Assembly (NCBI GenBank): GCA_016715865.1 | Contig: JADJXM010000018.1 | Span: forward strand, 1 to 64,000 | DNA length: 64,000 bases | Direction: 5' to 3' | From: Acidobacteriota bacterium | GTDB taxonomy: Bacteria > Acidobacteriota > Blastocatellia > RBC074 | In this document: positions 1-17,855 of the stretch, piece by piece | How positions within the stretch are numbered: position 1 is the first letter of the stretch | Layout: each line of letters opens with the position of its first letter | Position numbers and translations under genes: made by a program | The notes under the pieces: generated by a model | What the model saw: the letters and a program-made list of their open reading frames with translations, nothing else | Database searches by the model: none | What the model was told of the DNA's origin: nothing

Positions 1-177
1 GTCAGGGATCAGACCAGGAACAAGATCATTTTCGACAACCAGAATTACATCTTTCGCGGCGAGTACGAGATTTCGGGCGATCCTAAGACGTTCTTCACCG
101 AAGAGGGGCCTGGAGTGGATCGGATTGCAAGGGACTTCGCGCGGAGCGTGCTGACCACGATTCTGGAAGGGTTTTGA
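1..177 (+). CDS. lptE: LPS assembly protein LptE, C-terminal end (partial)
   Basis: The window opens inside this gene; 58 codons remain before a TGA at 175-177. The visible residues include FRGEYEIS, DPKTFFTEE and DRIARDFARSVLTTILEGF, which resemble the C-terminus of outer-membrane LptE lipoproteins, the partner of LptD in inserting lipopolysaccharide. The holA gene starts 4 bases later, and lptE-holA is a common arrangement in Gram-negative bacteria. The N-terminus, with its expected lipobox, lies outside the window, so the call rests on the tail motif and the neighbour. Confidence 0.72.
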   Translation, partial: VRDQTRNKIIFDNQNYIFRGEYEISGDPKTFFTEEGPGVDRIARDFARSVLTTILEGF

Positions 178-181
178 AAAG

Positions 182-1234
182 TTGAATCGCAAAGACCGAA
201 AAGAAGGCAAAGGGATTGAGACTCACAAGGATTTTCTGAAGCGGATCAAGAGCGGGCAGATCGGCCCGCTCTATCTGTTCGAGGGGACGGAAGTTTATCT
301 GCGCGAGCAGGCATTGCGGGAATTGACGGAGGCAGCGGTCGATCCGGGTCTGCGCGATTTCAATTTCGCTGTCATGTCTGTGGGACAGGATGGGTTGGAC
401 GAGGCGTTAGGGCTGGCCCGGCAGTTTCCAATGGTCTCTCAGCGGCGAATGGTAGTGGTCAAGGACTTCGAGTCGATCAGCGACGACCGTCAGATAGAGG
501 CGCTCAAGGATTACTTCAGAGAGCCGTCGGAGACGACCGTGCTGGTCTTCGTCACAGGCGGTCTGGACAACCGGCGAACAGTATCGACCATCCTCAGAAA
601 AGGTTGCGAGACCGTCAAGTTCGATCCACTCGATGACAGCACGGGAGCTCCGAACTGGGTCCGCGATTATGTTCAGCAGGCCGGCGGAGCGATCGATCAG
701 GGTTCAGCTGCTTATCTGGTCGGAATGGTCGGCAGTGACCTGATGCTATTATCGATGGAGCTGGACAAGCTGCTGGCCAATGTCGGCGAAAAAGGCAGAA
801 TCACGCGTGAGGAGATCGACCAACTGGTTCGGTATTCGCGCGACCATTCGAATTTCGATATCCCGGATGCGATCATCGCTGGCGACCGCAAACGGGCGCT
901 GACGGTGCTCGACCACATCTTCACTAACCCCCCGGAGCCTCCGCAGACTCTATCATTACTTATTCTGGGTGCAATCTCGAGCAATTACCGGCGCATGCTC
1001 ATGGCGAAGGATCTCATGCGGCAGAATATGCCGAACTCGGAGCTGGCAAAAGCTCTGGGAATGTCTCCGTACGCCGTGACTCACATCAATGAGAAAGCCA
1101 GAAAGATGCAGACTGAACAACTGGTCAATGGATTGATGAGGATCGCAGAGACTGATGCGGCATTGAAGTCATCGATGGCTACGCCGCGCCTGCAACTGGA
1201 GATGTTGATCTGCGAGCTGTGCCAGGGAAATTGA
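182..1234 (+). CDS. holA: DNA polymerase III subunit delta (HolA)
   Basis: This 350-residue protein is the delta subunit of the clamp-loader complex, which opens the beta sliding clamp and loads it on primed DNA. Family features are visible: an N-terminal segment GPLYLFEGTEVYLREQAL, an AAA+-like core without a functional Walker A motif, and a C-terminal helical domain with LSLLILGAISSNYRRML and the usual ending in which MATPRLQLEMLICELC is recognisable. The length fits the family (about 330-350). The start is TTG at 182, 4 bases after the lptE stop, with an AAGGG at the end of lptE as a possible ribosome site, so translation is probably coupled to lptE. Confidence 0.9.
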   Translation: MNRKDRKEGKGIETHKDFLKRIKSGQIGPLYLFEGTEVYLREQALRELTEAAVDPGLRDFNFAVMSVGQDGLDEALGLARQFPMVSQRRMVVVKDFESISDDRQIEALKDYFREPSETTVLVFVTGGLDNRRTVSTILRKGCETVKFDPLDDSTGAPNWVRDYVQQAGGAIDQGSAAYLVGMVGSDLMLLSMELDKLLANVGEKGRITREEIDQLVRYSRDHSNFDIPDAIIAGDRKRALTVLDHIFTNPPEPPQTLSLLILGAISSNYRRMLMAKDLMRQNMPNSELAKALGMSPYAVTHINEKARKMQTEQLVNGLMRIAETDAALKSSMATPRLQLEMLICELCQGN

Positions 1235-1240
1235 ACGCCA

Positions 1241-1457
1241 TAATATTTAAACGCCAAGGACGCCAAGATTCAACGCCAAGGACGCCAAGTCAGCCAAGAA
1301 TTTAAGAAAATAATTGGCTGGGTTAATTCCAATCAGGCAAACGTCGACGTCAAATCAACCACGGTCATTTTATCTCTAAATTTTTCTTGGCTGACTTGGC
1401 GTCCTTGGCGTTGAATCTTCTTTGCAGTCTTGGCGTCCTTGGCGTTTAAATATTATG
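1241..1457. repeat. Inverted repeat built of ~9-bp CGCCAAGGA-type units
   Basis: The left arm (about 1241-1300) contains tandem ACGCCAAGG units. The right arm (about 1384-1457) is its near-complete reverse complement, ending in TTTAAATATTATG where the left arm begins TAATATTTAAA. About 80 bases of AT-rich DNA separate the arms. It starts 7 bases after the holA stop and could form a very long hairpin in the transcript. A fragment of the same unit, AACGCCAAGG, recurs at 51107-51117. It is one of several structurally similar but sequence-different elements in this window. Confidence 0.85.
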
Positions 1458-1492
1458 ACAATAACGATTTTTCGGCTCACGATTCGATTTCT

Positions 1493-1520
1493 TTGCGATA
1501 TGGTTTAATTTTGTTACACT
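1493..1520 (+). promoter_or_regulatory. Possible sigma-70 promoter upstream of the DUF1573 gene
   Basis: TTGCGA (1493-1498) and TACACT (1515-1520) are separated by 16 bases, each matching four of six consensus positions. They lie 50 bases before the ATG at 1571, inside an AT-rich stretch that follows the palindrome. The match is modest and unconfirmed. Confidence 0.3.
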
Positions 1521-1570
1521 TCCGATCTCCGGCAGCCCCGCAACATCACAGACAGGAGTTTTTAAATCAT

Positions 1571-2608
<1,038 letters not shown>

Positions 2609-2618
2609 TTACCAGAGT

Positions 2619-3789
<1,171 letters not shown>

Positions 3790-3881
3790 AGTCAGTCAAA
3801 TGGTGCGAGCGCCAAAACCGATAGAGAACCGGCATCATACCCCCAATCGACTATTAAAGCCAATCATTTCTTGGGTTTACA

Positions 3882-4003
3882 AATTGAATCAAATGATGAA
3901 TTATGAATGATGAACTATGAGTAACTTTAAAACCAGGCTTCCAGCCTCGATTTATGTCTTCAATTCATCCTTCATAATTCATCATTCATCATTTGATTCA
4001 ATT
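3882..4003. repeat. AT-rich inverted repeat built of TGAATGATGAA-like units
   Basis: The left arm (3882-3920, beginning AATTGAATCAAATGATGAA) is the reverse complement of the right arm (about 3964-4003). Between them lies a remnant CAGGCTTCCAGCCT that matches the REP-like stem at 56660. The gap 3790-4218 holds nothing else that I can support: the short open frame at 3993-4190 has no family resemblance. The sigma factor gene follows. Confidence 0.75.
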
Positions 4004-4207
4004 GCGGCATTTCAGGCGCATGGGCTATGATTTGCAATTCCCTGACCAAGCTGGATTTCCGGGAAATCTTGATGCAACATTAAAATTTAAGAATCAGGAG
4101 CAACCGCTATTATCAGAGAGGCATCACAGGCTGCGAAGAGCTGCGCTGGAGTTCCAGAAAACAGGTGGAAAAGAGCGCTTAAGTCCTTGATGCTGGCTCT
4201 CGGAGCA

Positions 4208-4785
<578 letters not shown>

Positions 4786-4883
4786 TTGGACCGGTCGTCA
4801 GGCCGTCGGCTGAACCTCACCAAGTTATACAGTCGATGGAATCACAGATCGATCGGAAGGTAAGTGTAAGAGAGGATAGTAGT

Positions 4884-5558
4884 ATGGATTGCCGAGCAAT
4901 AACCGGGGGGTTATCTGATTATCTGGATGGCTGGATGTCAGCTGACGACACGCGCTCATTTGAAAGTCATCTGGCCAATTGCCCAAGGTGCCGGATACTC
5001 CAGGTCGAATTAACAGAGATGCGAACAGCCGCGCGCGAGCTTCCGCTGCACACGCCGTCGAAAGCGATGTGGGCCCGCATCAGCAACGAGATCGAGGCCG
5101 ATCTGGCAGCCGAACGGATGCCGAATCGGAGACCGGTCGAAGCCGGGTCCTGGTGGGAGGGTCTGAAATCGCGCCAGTTCACCTTCTCGCTGCCGCAACT
5201 GGCCGGGGCGGGCGCTCTGGCTGCGGCGGTCGCCATCTTCGGGTACACCAGCCTGAACTCGCAGAATTCAGGCAAGCTCAGTCTGGCGGGGGCACAGACA
5301 GCCGTTCTGCAGGGTGAAGATGAATTACTCGAGGAGCTCCAGCGCCGGCTGACCACGATCAATGCCCGCAAGGCGAGCTGGGACCCGCAGTATCGAACCG
5401 ATTTCGATAATCAAATGAACAGGATCGAACAGTCGCTGGTGAAATGCCGGAAAAAGCTCAATGATCAGCCCGGCGATAAGGTCCATCAGGAGATGGTTCG
5501 CTCGCTCTATAAGGAAAAACTTCAGCTCTTGAACGATATCGAGCGTTTGAAGTGGTAG
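4884..5558 (+). CDS. Anti-sigma factor with ZAS zinc finger and one transmembrane helix
   Basis: The N-terminal domain (about 1-85) carries the ZAS motif in SHLANCPRC, the His-x3-Cys-x2-Cys cluster that holds an ECF sigma factor inactive. A hydrophobic segment at about 115-135 (LAGAGALAAAVAIFGYTSL) predicts one membrane helix. The rest, including the coiled-coil-prone ELLEELQRRL and LYKEKLQLLNDIERLKW, would be periplasmic. I chose ATG 4884 because GAGAGGA lies 7 bases upstream and the family usually begins M-x-C; the upstream ATG at 4836 has no ribosome site. The gene follows the ECF sigma gene by about 100 bases and ends 16 bases before the DUF4097 gene. Confidence 0.88.
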   Translation: MDCRAITGGLSDYLDGWMSADDTRSFESHLANCPRCRILQVELTEMRTAARELPLHTPSKAMWARISNEIEADLAAERMPNRRPVEAGSWWEGLKSRQFTFSLPQLAGAGALAAAVAIFGYTSLNSQNSGKLSLAGAQTAVLQGEDELLEELQRRLTTINARKASWDPQYRTDFDNQMNRIEQSLVKCRKKLNDQPGDKVHQEMVRSLYKEKLQLLNDIERLKW

Positions 5559-5574
5559 ATTGGCGGTACCAGGT

Positions 5575-6318
5575 ATGACCATTCGAAATCCCCTGTCGAT
5601 GGTGTCTCTCAACAAGTCCACTTTTTTACCCGCCCTGCTGGCGACTATGGTCTGCTGTGGTCTTGTTAATGCTCAGTCTGCTTCCCGGTCATTTACCGTC
5701 CCGGCCGAAGGGTCATCTCTTGAAGTAATCAATCAGATGGGGACGATCAAGGTGACAGCCGGAGTTCCGGGATCTACCAGGATAGTGATCAGCCACAAAA
5801 AGATATCGGGCGAGGCTAAAGTCGACACCTCACAGATCAGCGATCGCAAGGTCAAGGTCGAGGTGACGGGCGCCGGCAAGGTCGATTTCGATATTATTGT
5901 TCCTCCTGCAACCGTTCTTGACCTGCTCAGCTACAAGGGCGTGATCTATGTTTCAAATCTGACCGGCGACGTGAAAGCCAGGATCACTACCTCAGGCAAC
6001 ATCACTTTCACAGGATTGCGCAGCCGGCGGGTTGAAGCTCATGGGTCGAGCGGAAACGTGAGCTTCAGCGGAGAAATTCTTGACGGCGGCGAATATACGC
6101 TGAAGTCATTCTCAGGGCGCGTCGATGCGACATTTCCAGCGGACGCTGATTTCAAGCTCTCGGCATCTTCGTTCAGCGGAGTGGTCGACCTTGGCGGATT
6201 CGCCATGAAGTTCGACAGGCAGACAAATCAGCTGGTTGAAGCGACCAGCGGCACAGGTCGCGCGTCGGTCAATTTATGGTCGCAAGAGGGAAGCATCTAC
6301 CTGCACCGCAAGCCTTAA
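5575..6318 (+). CDS. Secreted DUF4097-type beta-helix protein
   Basis: A signal peptide (hydrophobic LPALLATMVCCGLVNA) leads into a repetitive beta-rich protein with LEVINQMGTIKVTAG, LDLLSYKGVIYVSNL, ITTSGNITF, AHGSSGNVSFSG and SFSGRVDATF. This regular x-G-x-V/I pattern is typical of the DUF4097 / putative auto-transporter adhesin head fold. It sits directly behind the sigma/anti-sigma pair. DUF4097 proteins often accompany such regulators, so it may be a stress-induced envelope protein or take part in sensing. The start could be TTG 5560, ATG 5575 or ATG 5599; 5575 is a compromise because no clear ribosome site decides. Confidence 0.75.
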   Translation: MTIRNPLSMVSLNKSTFLPALLATMVCCGLVNAQSASRSFTVPAEGSSLEVINQMGTIKVTAGVPGSTRIVISHKKISGEAKVDTSQISDRKVKVEVTGAGKVDFDIIVPPATVLDLLSYKGVIYVSNLTGDVKARITTSGNITFTGLRSRRVEAHGSSGNVSFSGEILDGGEYTLKSFSGRVDATFPADADFKLSASSFSGVVDLGGFAMKFDRQTNQLVEATSGTGRASVNLWSQEGSIYLHRKP

Positions 6319-6334
6319 CCGTCACCAGAGGTCT

Positions 6335-7942
6335 ATGCCCTCTAACCAGGACCCACGCAATCAGTATTGGATAAGCAAGGGTGTGGAGGTGTATCCGCCA
6401 GGCTCTCTTATCAATCGACTTCTAACTATCGAAAAATATGGTGCGGTCAGGGTCAAAAACCCCGTCGCGCGCAGTCTCAATGCGCTTTCGGTGCTCTTCC
6501 TGATGCTGTTTGCCGTGGTTGTGCCGCATTCAGTGGCGGCGGGGCATATCAGCCTTGGGCTGTGCTTTCTGGCCTGGGTATTTCGGGATTTATGGACGGG
6601 GCGTCCGCAGTTCGGACGAACCACTATCGATCTGCCGCTGGCCTGTTTCTGCCTGCTGACTGTTCTCTCCTCCCTCCTCTCGGTCGAACCCGGAACAAGC
6701 ATTCCGAAATTAAAGACGCTCTTGCTTTTCGGCGGGATATATCTGGTGTCAACCAATTTGAATCGGCTGGGCGTTCCAGTGCTGGTACTGTTGATCGTCA
6801 TATCCAGCCTGGTGAGCGTCGGATTCAGTCTGGCCGAAAAAGCGTGGGGCCGGGGAATGGTGATCACTGAGATCGAGCAATCGAGTCCGCTTCCGGCAAG
6901 CAGGGTGCAGGCTGGCGATGTGATATGGATGATCGGGCGGCGAAGGGTCTATTCGATCGAGGCGGCGGCGCAATTGATCCGCGGATATCGCGTAGGAGAG
7001 AAGATCAATGTCGAAGTTCTGCATGCCGGCGACCCGATTCCGGTTGAACTGACAGCGACGCGCGAGTTGCTCACACAGGCCAATCCTCTGGGCGTCAAGG
7101 TCGATGGACGAAGCAGGCAGTTTCGCATCGCAGGGTTTTCCCGCCAGTTTCTGACATATGCCGAACAGATGCAGATCCTCGCGCTGCTGGTCTGGGGCGG
7201 ATTGCTGACGTTTCTCAGGATATCCAGCCATCGCTGGACCCATTCGTGGATCTACGCGATGACGCTCATCTTCACGCTCTTTTCACTGGCCCTGATTCTG
7301 ACGGCTTCGCGTGCAGTCATCGCGTCGTTTGTAGCGGCAGTTCTGTTGACTGCAATAAGCATGGGCAGCAAGGGCGGGCGGATGACCGTGCTGATCGGAC
7401 TGATCGTCGCTGTAACATTGACAGGAATCGGCGTATACGTGATCAGTTCGTCCCGCCGTGAGATCGGCATTGACTTCCGTGATGACAGCGCCTTGCGGCG
7501 AATAGCGTATATGAAGGCCGGGTTGCGGGTCATTCCGAAGCGGCCGCTGCTGGGAGTCGGCATGGATTCGCACAAGCAGCACTGGAGTGAATGGGGTTTC
7601 CCCGGAGATTACATCACTCATACTCACTCGACACCGATTCAGATTGCGATGGATCGGGGACTGCTTACTCTGGCGAGCTACATCTGGCTCATGATTTCGA
7701 TGATGGTCGCGGCATGGTTCTGCTGGAGGCGGGCGCGAAAACGCGAGGATCTCATCGGCGAAAGCCTGGGGCTCGGCACGCTCGCAGCCCTCATCGGATT
7801 TTCAATCAGTTCGCTTGCGAATTACAATTTCGGGGATGCGGAGGTTATGATGCTGTTGATGACACTGATCGGACTTGCGGCAGTGACCCTGCGCGATTAT
7901 GACAGGAAGCTGGAATCGCAAAGTCCCGGAGAGAACGTATAA
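6335..7942 (+). CDS. O-antigen ligase (Wzy_C)-like membrane protein with a PDZ insert
   Basis: The protein has about 535 residues with many membrane helices. The second half carries the Wzy_C hallmark: a large periplasmic loop containing RPLLGVGMDSHKQHW and THTHSTPIQIAMDRG, flanked by helices. O-antigen ligases and polymerases join undecaprenyl-linked sugar chains at the periplasmic face. Between helices, at about residues 170-245, is a PDZ-like segment (GMVITEIEQSSPLPASRVQA, GDVIWMIGRRRVYSIEAA, GEKINVEVLHAG), which is not part of standard ligases. The start ATG 6335 has AGAGG just upstream; a longer frame from 6236 would overlap the previous gene and lacks support. The VWFA gene starts one base after its stop. 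Confidence 0.85.
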   Translation: MPSNQDPRNQYWISKGVEVYPPGSLINRLLTIEKYGAVRVKNPVARSLNALSVLFLMLFAVVVPHSVAAGHISLGLCFLAWVFRDLWTGRPQFGRTTIDLPLACFCLLTVLSSLLSVEPGTSIPKLKTLLLFGGIYLVSTNLNRLGVPVLVLLIVISSLVSVGFSLAEKAWGRGMVITEIEQSSPLPASRVQAGDVIWMIGRRRVYSIEAAAQLIRGYRVGEKINVEVLHAGDPIPVELTATRELLTQANPLGVKVDGRSRQFRIAGFSRQFLTYAEQMQILALLVWGGLLTFLRISSHRWTHSWIYAMTLIFTLFSLALILTASRAVIASFVAAVLLTAISMGSKGGRMTVLIGLIVAVTLTGIGVYVISSSRREIGIDFRDDSALRRIAYMKAGLRVIPKRPLLGVGMDSHKQHWSEWGFPGDYITHTHSTPIQIAMDRGLLTLASYIWLMISMMVAAWFCWRRARKREDLIGESLGLGTLAALIGFSISSLANYNFGDAEVMMLLMTLIGLAAVTLRDYDRKLESQSPGENV

Positions 7943-7943
7943 A

Positions 7944-8924
7944 TTGAAACGAAAATCCGCCAAAATCGCAGTCCTGTTGCTTATTTCGCTCATGACGCCC
8001 ATTGGAGCCATGGCGCAGACACGGGATGCGCAGGAGACGATCAGGCTCAGCACAAATCTGGTGGTGGTCGACACTCAGGTGCTCAGGCGAAAGTCGGGCG
8101 AGGTGATCAATGGACTCTCAGCCGGCGATTTCGAGATATATGAGGACGGCGTCCGCCAGGAGATAACCCATTTCAGTCAGGACAAGCTGGCGCTTTCGGT
8201 GATTCTGCTCATCGATCTGAGCGGCAGCGTCAGTCCTGTTCTGCACTACATCAGCGACGGAGCCCTGTCAGCCCTGCAGCGGCTGAAGGAGAGCGACGAG
8301 GTCGCGCTCATGACATTTTCGTCGTCGACACAGTTGCTTCAGGATTTCACAAAAAACCGCAAACTGGTCGTGGAAAGGATCGGGAGCATCGAAAAAAGCC
8401 CCGTCATTGGCCAGGGCACGCTGCTCTACAAGGCGCTTTACGAAGCGGCGATGCACATGAACAAGGCCGGCAATCCGACCAGCCGCCGCGTGATCGTGAC
8501 GGTCACCGACAATGTCTCGTGGGATTATCACTATTACGGAGTCTCCGAACAGGAAGTCTACGACAGAGTCATTCAGTCGGGCAGCATGGTTTGCGGGCTG
8601 ATCGTAGAGGGCTCGCTCTCGCGAGCCGAAAAGATATTTCGCCGCGACAAGGACGGCAGGGATATGTTTCGGCGACGGATGACCATCGATCAGTTCGTTA
8701 ATCAAACCGGCGGCGAACAGATGAAAGCTCCATCGACTGAGATCAGCATTAGGCTGTCTCAGTTGATCGACCACTTGAGAACAAGTTACAGCATCGGATT
8801 CAGCCCCGGCCGTGATCAGAACGACGGCAGATACCGGAGGATCAACATCGCGCTCACGCCGCAGGCCCGCAAGCGGCTCGGCGATGTCGTGATTCGGTTT
8901 AAACAAGGGTATTACGCGCGCTAG
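7944..8924 (+). CDS. Secreted VWFA-domain protein (acidobacterial VWFA-related type)
   Basis: This 326-residue exported protein matches the VWFA-related family that is greatly expanded in Acidobacteria. A signal peptide (IAVLLLISLMTPIGAMA) is followed by the typical lead-in IRLSTNLVVVDTQV and GLSAGDFEIYEDGVRQEI. The von Willebrand A domain follows, with the MIDAS motif DLSGSVS, the later metal-site Thr region GQGTLLYKAL and VIVTVTDN. The tail LRTSYSIGFSP and YRRINIAL is also typical. The start is TTG 7944, with GGAGAG 9 bases upstream, immediately after the ligase-like gene stop. The family probably mediates protein or metal-dependent adhesion at the cell surface; the partner is unknown. Confidence 0.88.
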   Translation: MKRKSAKIAVLLLISLMTPIGAMAQTRDAQETIRLSTNLVVVDTQVLRRKSGEVINGLSAGDFEIYEDGVRQEITHFSQDKLALSVILLIDLSGSVSPVLHYISDGALSALQRLKESDEVALMTFSSSTQLLQDFTKNRKLVVERIGSIEKSPVIGQGTLLYKALYEAAMHMNKAGNPTSRRVIVTVTDNVSWDYHYYGVSEQEVYDRVIQSGSMVCGLIVEGSLSRAEKIFRRDKDGRDMFRRRMTIDQFVNQTGGEQMKAPSTEISIRLSQLIDHLRTSYSIGFSPGRDQNDGRYRRINIALTPQARKRLGDVVIRFKQGYYAR

Positions 8925-8925
8925 C

Positions 8926-9012
8926 TTTGGAGTGCGACGGCCCGGCGTCGCTTTGGTAGTCCTGTATCCATTAGACGACTACCAAAGCGACGCCGGGCCG
9001 TCGCACTCCAAA
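8926..9012. repeat. 87-bp palindrome upstream of the RAYT gene
   Basis: Two perfect 36-base arms (8926-8961 and 8977-9012) enclose a 15-base loop. Each arm starts with GGAGTGCGACGGCCCGGCGT and can itself fold as GCGACG/CGTCGC, giving a pair of head-to-head REP-like units. A near-identical copy with the same loop in the same orientation lies at 9655-9745, so the transposase gene is framed by direct copies of a palindrome. It begins 2 bases after the VWFA stop codon. Confidence 0.9.
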
Positions 9013-9101
9013 TTGCATTGGCAGCGAATGTAGTAATTGAATTCATACTGCACAGTATTCGGTCACCCCCTTTATTCTCAATGAAAGGGGCATTCGAATA
9101 T

Positions 9102-9656
9102 ATGACCGAAAACTCATCTGAATCCAGGAAATACTGGCCGCACACTCCGCTGCATCATTTGACATCGGGATCCGTATACATAATCACCGCGGCTACAATT
9201 TACAAACAACATTTTTTCCGGTCACCAGAAAAATTGACTATCCTCGAACAGAAATTGCTTTCAATGGCGAGTCATTCGAAATGGGACCTCGAAGCATGGG
9301 CAATCTTTTCAAATCACTATCACTTTATTGCCCGTGGCTACGAAGATTCTATGCCACTTGATCGAATGATCAATCAGCTTCATTCAACTACAGCCAGGGA
9401 AATAAATGAAATGGAAGGTTTGAGCGGAAGAAGAGTCTGGTACAACTTCTGGGATACGCGATTGACATATCAGAAGTCATACCTGGCAAGACTGAATTAC
9501 GTCCATCAAAATGCCGTTAAACACGGCCTTGTGGACGTAGCACGAAATTATAAGTGGTGTTCCGCCGCTTGGTTCGAAAAAAACGCAACGCGGTCTCAAG
9601 TCAGTACTATTTATGGGTTCAAGATCGATGAAGTGAACGTGTACGATGACTTTTAA
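9102..9656 (+). CDS. REP-associated tyrosine transposase (RAYT, Y1 HUH family)
   Basis: The product belongs to the IS200/IS605-like Y1 transposases. FSNHYHF contains the HUH metal-binding pair (His-Tyr-His). RRVWYNFWDTRLT and YLARLNYVHQNAVKHGLV carry the conserved C-terminal block with the candidate catalytic tyrosine, and YKWCSAAW is the usual closing motif. Such enzymes nick single-stranded DNA at REP hairpins and are domesticated as single-copy chromosomal genes. ATG 9102 is taken as start because the conserved part (YWPHTPLHH) begins soon after; AAAGGGG lies 12 bases upstream. The flanking palindromes and other GGAG-footed hairpins in the window are its probable substrates. Confidence 0.88.
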   Translation: MTENSSESRKYWPHTPLHHLTSGSVYIITAATIYKQHFFRSPEKLTILEQKLLSMASHSKWDLEAWAIFSNHYHFIARGYEDSMPLDRMINQLHSTTAREINEMEGLSGRRVWYNFWDTRLTYQKSYLARLNYVHQNAVKHGLVDVARNYKWCSAAWFEKNATRSQVSTIYGFKIDEVNVYDDF

Positions 9657-9743
9657 TTTGGAGTGCGACGGCCCGGCGTCGCTTTAGTAGTCCTGTATCC
9701 ATTAGACGACTACCAAAGCGACGCCGGGCCGTCGCACTCCAAA

Positions 9744-9745
<2 letters not shown>
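9655..9745. repeat. Palindrome downstream of the RAYT gene, overlapping the rpoD stop
   Basis: This copy differs from 8926-9012 by one transition in the left arm (CTTTAGTAG instead of CTTTGGTAG), leaving one A:C mismatch in the stem; the 15-base loop is identical. The RAYT stop codon TAA (9654-9656) and the rpoD stop codon (9744-9746, minus) both fall at its edges. It could therefore serve as a transcript end for both convergent genes. Confidence 0.9.
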
Positions 9746-11471
<1,726 letters not shown>

Positions 11472-11593
11472 CGTGATGCCTTGGGCGCTTTCACGGCGGT
11501 ACAGTTTCTCTCTTTCCTTCTCATACTCTTAATAACAATAAACGGGGAAATACTTCACGGGTCTTCATTATTTTTCTCAAATCGACATAATCA

Positions 11594-11618
11594 GTGGGCG
11601 CTCGCTAACGCTCACGTA
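11594..11618. repeat. GAGCGTTAGCGAG motif between dnaG and rpoD
   Basis: CGCTCGCTAACGCTCACG lies in the 150-base dnaG-rpoD gap. Its reverse complement motif GAGCGTTAGCGAG is also the loop of the nested palindrome at 31807-31819. It is probably a fragment of another dispersed element. Nothing else is seen in the gap. Confidence 0.5.
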
Positions 11619-11621
11619 CTG

Positions 11622-13448
<1,827 letters not shown>

Positions 13449-13450
13449 TG

Positions 13451-15892
<2,442 letters not shown>

Positions 15893-15944
15893 GAATGTAG
15901 TGTTCAGGGCCTGTTTTAAAAGGCACTTACGCTGAAACCTAGGG

Positions 15945-15973
15945 ATTATAGAGACCGTTCCAGCGTTTGTCAA
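15945..15973 (-). promoter_or_regulatory. Consensus sigma-70 promoter for mutS2-dnaG-rpoD
   Basis: On the minus strand TTGACA (15973-15968) and TATAAT (15950-15945) are both perfect, with the ideal 17-base spacer. The transcript would start near 15938, giving a leader of about 45 bases before the mutS2 ATG at 15892. This is the clearest promoter in the window. Confidence 0.85.
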
Positions 15974-15995
15974 GGATGGGGTCGGAGCACGAGCC

Positions 15996-16020
15996 GGAGT
16001 GCAGACCTCCGGCCGGCATG
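15996..16020 (+). repeat. Solitary degenerate REP-like unit
   Basis: GGAGT is followed by GCAGACC, TCC, GGCCGGC and ATG, the same foot-stem-loop-stem-ATG order as the other REP-like units, with five of seven stem pairs intact. It lies upstream of the mutS2 promoter in the 15974-16117 gap. Confidence 0.55.
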
Positions 16021-16080
16021 AATCAGTAACAACGGAAAATTAACGAAAAAGGGAGAGTCCTTGTTTTCTGCAAGCAGGAT

Positions 16081-16109
16081 GCCGACCGGAGATCAGCGAT
16101 CCGGTCGGC
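16081..16109 (-). terminator. Hairpin after the OmpA-like gene
   Basis: GCCGACCGGA (16081-16090) pairs with TCCGGTCGGC (16100-16109) around a 9-base loop. The hairpin lies 8 bases beyond the stop of the minus-strand OmpA-like gene. There is no long T-run, so intrinsic termination is plausible but not certain. The stem resembles one REP-like subfamily. Confidence 0.5.
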
Positions 16110-16117
16110 GATCCAGA

Positions 16118-17701
<1,584 letters not shown>

Positions 17702-17855
17702 ATCAATCCTCCCGTCCTCAATGGACAATGGTGGTGCAGAATTATGTGTAGTTTGGAATTATTCCTGGGGGAGATCAAAAGACAGTATGTCACAGTTCGC
17801 AGTGAAGACCAAACAAGGCTTAGCTCCTCCTGGCGTCCCTGCGGCATTGACAATT

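Noticed and set aside
3993..4190. Short open frame upstream of the ECF sigma gene
   Set aside because: Its start lies inside the AT-rich inverted repeat, it has no ribosome site, and it has no recognisable domain.
9102..9656. Complete IS200/IS605 insertion sequence
   Set aside because: No tnpB and no typical subterminal ends; the sequence features and flanking palindromes fit a RAYT better.
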